From assembly GCA_037577475.1 (NCBI GenBank), contig CM075188.1, positions 4,472,001 to 4,536,000 of the forward strand: 64,000 nucleotides of DNA, given 5' to 3'. The stretch comes from Chaunax sp. Z400. Taxonomy: Eukaryota; Chordata; Actinopteri; Lophiiformes; Chaunacidae. This document shows, in pieces, positions 50,030 to 62,126 of this stretch. The notes under the pieces are model-generated. The model was not told the origin of the DNA. It did no database searches and was given only the letters and a program-made list of their open reading frames with translations. Positions within the stretch are counted from its first letter, which is position 1. The number at the start of each line of letters is the position of its first letter. The position numbers were made by a program, and so were the translations under genes.

Positions 50030-50834
50030 ATTTTGAGTAAAAAAAAAAATAGCATATACAAACTAACATACAGAATATGTTGTAAACTTCCAAAACCAAC
50101 TTTGGAATAGCCTGAACTGTATGAACAACAAAGTGCAGTGTGTGCACAGTTAAGTATGGCACGGAACCAAGTCTTCAATTCCATGTTGGAAACTTTGGCA
50201 AGGACCTACCAATCTTTGTTCAACACTTTAACTTACTTCTGTGCAAAAAGGTTTTCTAAAGAAAAGCCATGTGTGATAAAATGAGTGCTTTGTCTACATT
50301 CAGTATCTTTTTGAGTGAGAACAAACAGTAACATGGTGGTAAGGCTTCACAGATGGCATAACTTATAAGACTGCATGTTTCAGCAAAGATAAGGTAATGT
50401 TTTAACTCCAGTGTATGGATGCATTAACATAACAAAAGCATCAGCTGTTGAAAGTCTTATCCATGTGTGGAAAAACAAACAAAACACAAGCAACCAAGTT
50501 GATTCAGGTTTGAATTTTTGCAGTGCTTCACCCCAATCCTCTTAAATAGTGCATCTCATTAGACAATTAACTTTTCAAATACAAAGGGGAATGCCCATTT
50601 ATATATTGTAATGAATCTATTTATGAGTTTCTTTATATAATATTCATCTATTTTTATACATTTTCTATGTATATGTTTTTCTTGAGGTCTCAAGAGTACA
50701 TAAGGTTGGTGTGATGTTGTCTTTTGTGCCCAAGAGCGAACCAACAACTCAAGTTATTCTGAGAGGCTTGAACAGAGGCAGGAGGCTTGAACAGGGGGCG
50801 ATTTTTTTTTCTTCCAGTCAGTCCCAGTTGCTTT

Positions 50835-53800
50835 TTAATCCAGGTTAAGCTCAAATGTAGTCATGATGTCTCGCTGCATAGTCATGTCAACACCAGACAT
50901 CTGTGAAGAGAAAAATAAACCACAGAGGTGTTGTTGAAAGGCCATTTTACCGACACCAGAACAACATAACACTAGATGTGGATGAAGGTGCTCACAGCCT
51001 CCCGTCTGCGACGCTCTTGCTCCTTTTTGCGGGCCATCTCTCTCTCTTTATCCACTGGTGTCTGTGTGGCTAGAGGTTGTGTTTCTATGGGAGGCTCTGA
51101 CATTTGCTGCTCGACATCTTTAGGAGTGTTGAACGTGGTCTCTGTACAAATGCCCTCTGGTGAATCAAGATCCTCTTTAACAAGTTGTGGTTTTGGTTCT
51201 GCTTTACATGGGGCTGGCAGGCTAGGAGGAGAGTTTCCTTGTTAACTGGATATCACTTATAAACCCATCATGCTTTTACATACAAATACTCCTTGTTCAT
51301 TGGACACTGAAAATATATTGAACCATGTAGTCTTGGCAACTTTTAACCTGACAAACGGCAGCAATCTAAACTTGGAAAATGAAATAAGTAAAACTTTCCC
51401 TAAATACCTGTTTTTTTCAGGAGCATCTCTCTCCTCTTCTTGCACCTCTTTCTTTAGTGCTTTTTCACGTTCTCTCTTTTCTAAGGCAGCCTTACGAAAC
51501 TGCTGGAAACTTTCCTTAGAAGACTTGATTGCAGTTGGAGTGTCTGACTGTCTCACCAGTCTCGCCCAAGACTCAGCATTTTTAAGAACAATGTCCTAAA
51601 CAAGAAAAATGTCTGTTTATCTGCAGTCCATTGAGTGGCACCATCCGAGATAAACCTTTAAGGTGGATTTATACATTTGTGGCCTCTAGATGGGAGAAAA
51701 ACAGCAACGTCATTTAGCCGTCATGGATAATGCTTCAATGACATCTAGTGGTGGAAAGATGAAGTACATGATGCAAGTTTGAAATGACACAATCAATGTA
51801 TAAAATATATGCAGAATTTCAAGTAATACCAGAACACTTTTGTTTCAATGTTCAGAAGTTAAAGGTTTTATAATGTTCCTGTGGTAAGCAGTAAAATTAA
51901 AACAAAAGCTGCATCACTCTTCAAAAAAGATCATGACCCTCTGTTTAGTAAAACTAAATTAAATGCCAACCTTTTTGGGAATTTGGGATTTTTCCTCTTC
52001 AGTGGATTTACGTTCTGTGTTGGTATTAGGCACTTTAGTCACCTGACTGTCAAGAAAATCCTCAGGGTACCTGAAATCTGGCAAAACCTTAAAAGTAAGT
52101 TGTTCTGCTGGAGCACTAAGAATTTTAAAAAAATGGCAATGTCAGAATAAGGGTCTTCTAGTGATTTACCTGTCTCCTCTTTGGACTGCAGTGGACTGTC
52201 TCTCAGAGGGGACAACACTGGTCCCTGCTGAAAGGTGATAGTTTAAACATTTTAAATACTTAGGGTCATACTTGACAGCAACGCAGCAGCAGTTCAAAAC
52301 ACTGTGCACTATGATTATCATGGCTTGGCATTGTCACACTAATTATCCAAAAGGCAGACCTGCAAATCTTGGGAAAATATTTTTGAATAGCACAACAGTG
52401 TGACTCTGAGTCCACATGCTTTCATTTCCCAACTCACCACCATATCAAGTTATTTAACATATAAATCAGCTGGGAGGAAAACAATACAATCATTTGAGAA
52501 GAACTATTTAAATGAAAAGACATAACATTTGGGAATAGACAGTCGTTTGTGGGCATATGTAAACAATCTGACGTCAGATCAGATCAGATGGTTCTAAAAT
52601 ATCTGCACTGAGCTATATTATACTATACAGTGAAAGTTTCAGTACATTTTTCACACATTTGTGTTGCTCTTTAGGGTCAGCCAGGGGCGCCTCTCACATT
52701 GTACTAACATGTACTAAACAGCTTCCACAATGTGTTGATTACAGGTTAAACACACTGAAAAATGATACAATAGGTCAGAAGTAAGGCATAAATTACACAG
52801 AACCGTTAGCACTAAATAAAAAGATGTGTGATGTTGACACAGTTCATTTATAAAAAGTATAGCTGAGAGATGACAGTCCATGACAAGATTAATCACAAGT
52901 CATGTGAAAAGGAATGGTGTCTTTTTAACCCTCAAAGCCAACAGTGTTTGTGGAGCATTGTGGTTTTAAAAGTACCTGAAATCTGGTAGCAGCCCAGTCC
53001 AGCAGAATTCCTGGAGATGTCATTGGGGACAAAATGGCAGACAAATCTGTCAAACAGCAAATGACAGATGTTAATCTCCAATACGTCACCACTATGTGAG
53101 AAGCAAGGTGCTACATAGCTACGGATAAGCATCAGAACAATAGAGGGGATAAATGACCGGTCCTTTAATTTATGTTTAGTCCTATTACAACCAAGTGTCA
53201 GTGAGTTTTCACTTCCTGAACTTCTCTCTGAAGGACACGCAGCATGTGGGACAAGTAAAGAGGAACAGTCAGAGGTGAACAGGTGGTGGGGGAGCGATAA
53301 GGAATATTAATAAGAAGTATTTATCAGAGAAGCTGATGAAGCGGATTTGTCGGGATAGGGTTTTAGGGATGTAGGACATAGAGGCAGCTGAACAGGACTT
53401 CTACACAAGAATGAGGATATATACAGTACCAGTCAAAAATTTGGACACAGTTTCCCATCCACTTGAATGGGAAACTGTGTCCAAATTTTTGACTGGTACT
53501 GTATAAAAAAAAAACATGAGCAAGAATTTCTATTTGAACTGTCAATGAGAGAAAAGCATATTTATTACCTGTGCCAAGGAGGTTATGTGATGAGTTCAGT
53601 TTGACTGTTAGCAGGATAATAAAACCTAAATCACAGATTTTCATGAAAGTTGATAAGAGGGCTGACAGGAAACAAGCCATTATGGGGAGATCAAGGAAAT
53701 CTTTTCCACTTTCTGCGACACTGACATACGGCTCTTTTCACCATTTTCATCTATTGCAAATGAACTACCTGACAGATTTTGAGGAAAGGGTTTTTGACTG

Positions 53801-56800
53801 TTTTTGTCAATTACGCTTAAACTACTTGACAGACTACATGGAAGTGGCAGGAAGTGTTGGCTTTGTCCCGAAGATGGAAACACTGAATTTTGGAGTAGAT
53901 CCTGATAAAGGGGTGGATTGATGATTTTTTCCCCCTCCACCTTCTTTAACATTGTGAGAACCCTGAGGGCAGCCAATTAACTCTTTATAGACAGATTTGC
54001 ATGAAGACAGGCATCAGGGATGGGAACAGGTGATTGAGTTCTTTATCTGGATAAATCCAAAATTTAATGAGTTCTTCCCTGCTAGATGCCCAACCCTCCC
54101 AAGTTTGATGAAAATCCATCAAGATTGTGTAATCTTAATTTTAAAAGAGAAAAATCCTGTAAATGAATGTGCATTTTTGGACAAATCTTAATTCCTTAGG
54201 ACAAACATAAACAGTACCTGGAGGTAACAGAGTCAGCTCATCACACGTCTGCTCTGCATTGTAGAGTGTTGGGTGGCCTTTGGTTTCTGCTACTGAGGGC
54301 TGCACAGCAAGAGGAGGCTGTGAAGTCTTGACTGAGGCTTTAGTCACATCTTTACTCTCCGATATCTGCCTACAGGCAGCAGGCATCACCTTTTTCTTAG
54401 GAAGAAATTCCATTCTTACTTTTCATTGTGACCAGCTTGGTGATCTTAGCAAATACTTAACATACTCACCTTTGTTTTAACCTTTTGGGAAGAATCTTTA
54501 CTTTTCTGCTTCTTTGTTTTTGGCACTGAAAGACATGCACATTAGTAATTCACTGTCTACACAGGCACAGATTTTCCTCCCAAACTACTTAAACATCATA
54601 ATTCTCTTGAGTAATGCAGAAGGATACATGAATATGACATAGCAGTTAAATCTTGTCAAACCTGGTCTAGTGACTGCCTCTATAAGGCGACCCCCTGCTC
54701 ACCATGACCTCTTTTTCACAGTCCCGTTTTACTCCTCCTTAACATATGCATAAAGTTTCCTGTATGAGACGCCCACCTGTCCAATGCGACCAGGACCAGC
54801 GTGGCTGGAGACTGCAGGTAGCCAATCACTGGCCATAAGGACTGCGTGCAGGTAGTTTCCTTGTTCTGGCTTAAACGTAAACAGTGAATAGCAAGCAGTA
54901 TAAAGAGGGACTTTTCCAGGCAACGTTCAGTCAATTACTTTCTCAAGAGATGGAGAGAATACTTGGACAACTACAAAAACAAAACACGGGACTGACAGGA
55001 ACCCAGTAAAGCAGCCGACTCTGCTGGGAGTTTTTCTATGACACAACATCCCGACTTGTGCCGTGCACCAGACCAATGTTACCGGGACATGCCTCGAAGT
55101 TCACACAATGGTGCTAACACAATGGTGCTAACACAATGGTGCTAACACAATGGTGCTAACACAATGGTGCTAACACAATGGTGCTAACACAATGGTGCTA
55201 ACACAATGGTGCTAACACAATGGTGGGACAGAGTGCCGGCCTTAACAACACCTCGGTCGAGGACTGGATGAAATTAATCCCTGAAATCACGGCCTGGTGC
55301 TTTCCAGAGGATATCTCCAACATGGACTTATCTGGACACTTTCCCGAGCGATGCCAACAAAGACATTTTTTATGAAAGGTCAACAATGTAGTGGGGAAAG
55401 CAGGTAAGAGATCGTCTGACCATCATGTTATGCACAAACATGGCAGGTTCAGTTACACTCACTATGCTGTAAACAAAAATATCCACAACAACAAATACAA
55501 TAAAAATGGAGCTAAAACATCTCATTTATATTATTTTACTATTTTATGTGTTAATGAATTTATTAGTTATTTTTTGCAATTTAAAGTACGTTTTATGAAA
55601 TATTTAAATGTCTGTATATGTACAATTTTAAATTTACTGGCTGTAATTTCAAACTGTTTATATGGATAGTTGTTAAAGTAAATAATTCTATTTTATGTGA
55701 ATAAATGTTTTAACAGTACTATAGGTGTGTTTTAAAGTCATTGATGATGAGTTTCTGATGAACATTTATTAGAATCTTGTGCTTGGTCAAGAAACTATTT
55801 CCTGATTGCTCAGATAACAACGGCGTTGGCGGAGGAATGCGCTCTAGTTTGTTGAAGTGACTGCTGAGGCCTATATTAACTTCAGCTAACTTTGAAATGC
55901 ACTGTATTATTCCAGAGAGACTGCGGATTTTGTCTGCCATCACTTAGATGAAGAGGCACGAGACAACAGCGTGCAGAAACGGTTTTCATGTTCACAAGGG
56001 AAATGTCAGTATTTTTCAGAAAAAATTTGAAGAAATGTTAACATATTCTATGCTAACAGCTAAAAATCTTTGCTTGGCTAAACTTCTACAGGTTAACTGG
56101 TCAGCTTGCAGAAGTGTACAAGTGTTCTCCACAATCTGTCAGCACAGTGATGCAACTGTTGCTGCAACAAAGCACACATCTGGCCAACCCCATCTGTGAT
56201 GCTGCTTTTCAACCTGAAATTAAACTCACTTTTGTTTTCACATCGTCTTCTCCGTGTTATTATTGCAGAATACGAGACATAAATGACTCTCCACTACAAT
56301 AAAACCACCACTCTGCGTAATACTTCACTTCAATATGATGTCCTGTGCACCTCCTCCACAAAGACAGATGATCAAAAGTGTGTGTGAAATAAACACAAAG
56401 AGCAAACACCTGATGAATGTGCAGAAATATAAAACTATTTAATATTTGGTGTGCAACCAAGAAAAATAAGCTTAAAACATAGTTGTAAGCCACCCAGGTG
56501 AATTCTGCCCATAGCTTAGGTGAGGGCAAAGAGTTAAGGGGAGAGCAGCTGACCTGATTCAGAGTCACTGCTAGAATTAGTACTAGTGCTGCTTCTGCTG
56601 CTGTCAGAAATGGATGACGAGCTACTGCTGCTGCTGCTGCTATCACTGAGACATGAAGGGTAGCTGAAGTCAGGAGAGGCCATGACTTTAGCTGTTAAAA
56701 AAAGTAATGGAATTTTGACACTCAATGCCTGACATGTGGAAGTGGAACTGTGATAATTACACTGTCATACTGGGTTCTTACGTAGTGGCTTTTTTTTCTT

Positions 56801-59800
56801 AATTGAAGGCTTCTCTTCACTTGCAACCAGAGATCTTCCAGCATCTTTTACTTTCTCTGTCTGCGTTCCTCCTGTGAGCTTCACCAGCTTTTTTTCTGCA
56901 GGGACAGAAGAGATAATAACCCTCCATTGTCATTACAAAGACAACCTACAAGAAGTACGCAAGTGACTTTTACAGATGACATCTAGTAAAAAACTAAGTG
57001 CTGACAGAAGAGAGCTGAAGCAAAGCAGGGTTGAGCTGCACTTACTGCTACTCTTCTGGTTGCATTTCTTCAGACATGCTGCGACAAACCTCTGCAGGGC
57101 TCTCAGCGTGGAAGGCTTCAGCATTTCAAAGTCAACCTCAATCTCCTCCAGAGTAAAATGTCGCAGACAAGACTCTCTGGCATGAATGATGCTCACAAAC
57201 TGGCCCAGTCGGTCACCAGGCAGCTTGTCAATGTCTGATTTCAACTGCATCTTCTCCTGGTAAGTCATTGGCAATGATGGGACTTCATCCTCACATTTCA
57301 AAGGTAAGGTGCCGTGAATATTGTGTCTGTTGCCAGGCCTCAACATACATAAAAAACATGTTAGCCATAGCACATGTTTAGGAATGACGCAAGTATATGA
57401 ACATGAAGCAGTGTGAAGTATAAACCAAGATTGGGTCTCACTTACAAAGCAGATGTCTTGCTGTTGGCCATTTTTACTAAAGTAGATTCGTATTTGGAGC
57501 ATTTGTGCTTTAGTTTAGCAATATCCTTTACTTTGGATCCCTTTTCCTTTTTCACCTTTTCTTTCTTCTTTGGTTTCATCTGGGGCACCTGGGTAAGCTT
57601 GCACAGCTGATCACTGACAGCTTTCAACTGAGAAGCCAGCCATTAAATGAGACAGTTAGGTAAAATGCACTGAAATTAGTAACTTATCAAAAGCCATTTG
57701 CACAGTCACTGGCACGTAAGTACCAACCCGCTCCTTTAGACTGGCCAGCTGCGTAGCCACCTCCTCTGTTGAACTCTCTGAGGAGCTCTCATTTTCAGAA
57801 CTTGTTGAGGTCGACAAACTTCCGACTTTGGGTGTTTTTCCTTTGTCAACTTGCTGATGAGGAATGGAACAACCCTCTGCTTCCTGGGGAACCTTCAAAT
57901 AACGAGCCTCAAAAACTTCCTGTTGATACAAACACAATTTTATAGTAGTTATAGACATTAAAATATTGACAGTAATCATTAATCAGGTATGCAAGTTGTA
58001 ATATGCACTGTTGCACTGGAACCAATCCATATTGCATAGTGTTGCTAATAATCCAACAATTTAACAGTGACCACATTCACTAAATGGGATTTAAATTTAC
58101 GGCATGCACAGACATACAGAGAACATTTCCCCATGCTCAAACATTTCTACAACCACTAGACTTAAAAAAGAAAAATCAGAACAGCTTAGCAAGTTGAGAA
58201 AATTACAATTTTACTGTAAAGCAGCCTTTAAAACCAGGAGAAGACAACACTAGTGCCATATCACAATATTAAGGCCATCAAAAATAAAAGAGGACATCTA
58301 GTCTAATATCACAAAATGTTATCAATAAACTTCCCAGCCCTAATTAGACTAAACACAAAAATATTAAAAACATCATGTTTTTCTGGAAATCAGGGTTTGG
58401 GTCACAATTCATTTTTATTTGCTAGTTACTTCTTCAAATCTAGTCTCATAGAAAGGCCCCGTCTTAACTTTACAGCATTAGTTGTTTGTTTTTTACAATT
58501 TTATATTTCAATTTTTACAGCTTGTTTTTGTCTTTGTTGTATATAATACACAATATACATATATTGTCTACTATTTTATTTTTTCTTGTAAAGCACTTTG
58601 TAACAGTGTTCTGAAAAGTGCTATATGAATAAAGTTATAAATAAAGCAATATTTTTATTACACAAAACTAATGCTATAACCGTCTTGGATTGACCCGTCA
58701 TATCTTAACGTAGACCTACTTTAGACTACTGTAAATGTTAATAATAATAATAATAATAATATCTTAACGTAGACCTACTTTAGACTACTGTAAATGTTAA
58801 TAATAATAATAATAATAATAATCATATCTTAACGTAGACCTACTTTAGACTACTGTAAATGTTAATAATAATAATAATCATATCTTAACGTAGACCTACT
58901 TTAGACTACTGTAAATGTTAATAATAATAATAATGATATCTTAACGTAGACCTACTTTAGACTACTGTAAATGTTAATAATAATAATAATGATATCTTAA
59001 CGTAGACCTACTTTAGACTACTGTAAATGTTAATAATAATAATAATAATAATCATATCTTAACGTAGACCTACTTTAGACTACTGTAAATGTTAATAATA
59101 ATAATAATGATATCTTAACGTAGACCTACTTTAGACTACTGTAAATGTTAATAATAATAATAATAATCATATCTTAACGTAGACCTACTTTAGACTACTG
59201 TAAATGTTAATAATAATAATAATATCTTAACGTAGACCTACTTTAGACTACTGTAAATGTTAATAATAATAATAATAATAATCATATCTTAACGCAGACC
59301 TACTTTAGACTACTGTAAATGTTAATAATAATAATAATAATATCATAACGTAGACCTACTTTAGACTACTGTAAATGTTAATAATAATAACAATCATATC
59401 TTAACGTAGACCTACTTTAGACTACTGTAAATGTTAATAATAATAATAATAATATCTTAACGTAGACCTACTTTAGACTACTGTAAATGTTAATAATAAT
59501 AATAATCATAGCTTAATGTAGACCTACTTTAGACTACTGTAAATGTTAATAATAATAACAATCATATCTTAACGTAGACCTACTTTAGACTACTGTAAAT
59601 GTTAATAATAATAATAATAATAATCATATCTTAACGTAGACCTACTTTAGACTTCTGTAAATGTTAATAATAATAATAATAATATCTTAACGTAGACCTA
59701 CTTTAGACTACTGTAAATGTTAATAATAATAATAATAATCATATCTTAACGTAGACCTACTTTAGACTACTGTAAATGTTAATAATAATAATAATAATAA

Positions 59801-60258
59801 TCATATCTTAACGTAGACCTACTTTAGACTACTGTAAATGTTAATAATAATAATAATCATATCTTAACGTAGACCTACTTTAGACTACTGTAAATGTTAA
59901 TAATAATAATAATAATCATATCTTAACGTAGACCTACTTTAGACTACTGTAAATGTTAATAATAATAATAATAATAATAATATCTTAACGTAGACCTACT
60001 TTAGACTACTGTAAATGTTAATAATAATAATAATAATAATAATCATATCTTAACGCAGACCTACTTTAGACTACTGTAAATGTTAATAATAATAATAATA
60101 ATAATCATATCTTAACGTAGACCTACTTTAGACTACTGTAAATGTTAATAATAATAATAATAATCATATCTTAACGTAGACCTACTTTAGACTACTGTAA
60201 ATGTTAATAATAATAATAATGATATCTTAACGTAGACCTACTTTAGACTACTGTAAAT

Positions 60259-60297
<39 letters not shown>

Positions 60298-62093
60298 CAT
60301 ATCTTAACGCAGACCTACTTTAGACTACTGTAAATGTTAATAATAATAATAATAATAATAATCATATCTTAACGTAGACCTACTTTAGACTACTGTAAAT
60401 GTTAATAATAATAATATCATAACGTAGACCTACTTTAGACTACTGTAAATGTTAATAATAATAATAATAAGAATCATATCTTAACGTAGACCTACTTTAG
60501 ACTACTGTAAATGTTAATAATAATAATAATAATCATATCTTAACGTAGACCTACTTTAGACTACTGTAAATGTTAATAATAATAATAATCATAGCTTAAT
60601 GTAGACCTACTTTAGACTACTGTAAATGTTAATAATAATAACAATCATATCTTAACGTAGACCTACTTTAGACTACTGTAAATGTTAATAATAATAATAA
60701 TAATCATATCTTAACGTAGACCTACTTTAGACTTCTGTAAATGTTAATAATAATAATAATAATATCTTAACGTAGACCTACTTTAGACTACAGTAAATGT
60801 TAATAATAATAATAATAATCATATCTTAACGTAGACCTACTTTAGACTACTGTAAATGTTAATAATAATAATAATAATAATAATAATCATATCTTAACGT
60901 AGACCTACTTTAGACTACTGTAAATGTTAATAATAATAATAATCATATCTTAACGTAGACCTATTTTAGACTACTGTAAATGTTAATAATAATAATAATA
61001 ATATCTTAACGTAGACCTACTTTAGACTACTGTAAATGTTAATAATAATAATAATAATCATATCTTAACGTAGACCTACTTTAGACTACTGTAAATGTTA
61101 ATAATAATAATAATAATATCTTAACGTAGACCTACTTTAGACTACTGTAAATGTTAATAATAATAATAATAATCATATCTTAACGCAGACCTACTTTAGA
61201 CTACTGTAAATGTTAATAATAATAATAATAATAATCATATCTTAACGTAGACCTACTTTAGACTACTGTAAATGTTAATAATAATAATAATAATCATATC
61301 TTAACGTAGACCTACTTTAGACTACTGTAAATGTTAATAATAATAATAATGATATCTTAACGTAGACCTACTTTAGACTACTGTAAATGTTAATAATAAT
61401 AATAATAATAATAATAATCATATCTTAACGCAGACCTACTTTAGACTACTGTAAATGTTAATAATAATAATATCATAACGTAGACCTACTTTAGACTACT
61501 GTAAATGTTAATAATAATAATAATAATAATCATATCTTAACGTAGACCTACTTTAGACTACTGTAAATGTTAATAATAATAATAATCATATCTTAACGTA
61601 GACCTACTTTAGACTACTGTAAATGTTAATAATAATAATAATCATAGCTTAATGTAGACCTACTTTAGACTACTGTAAATGTTAATAATAATAATAATCA
61701 TATCTTAACGTAGACCTACTTTAGACTACTGTAAATGTTAATAATAATAATAATAATAATCATATCTTAACGTAGACCTACTTTAGACTACTGTAAATGT
61801 TAATAATAATAATAATAATAATAATCATATCTTAACGTAGACCTACTTTAGACTACTGTAAATGTTAATAATAATAATAATAATCATATCTTAACGTAGA
61901 CCTACTTTAGACTTCTGTAAATGTTAATAATAATAATAATAATATCTTAACGTAGACCTACTTTAGACTACTGTAAATGTTAATAATTATAATAATAATC
62001 ATATCTTAACGTAGACCTACTTTAGACTACTGTAAATGTTAATAATAATAATAATAATATCATAACGTAGACCTACTTTAGACTACTGTAAAT

Positions 62094-62126
<33 letters not shown>

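Noticed and set aside
54716..54934. 72-codon minus-strand frame in a BET intron
   Set aside because: No phase-compatible splice sites and no BET homology; two overlapping frames in different phases argue against coding.
55391..55669. 92-codon plus-strand frame
   Set aside because: Opposite strand in an AT-rich BET intron, low-complexity, with no known family.
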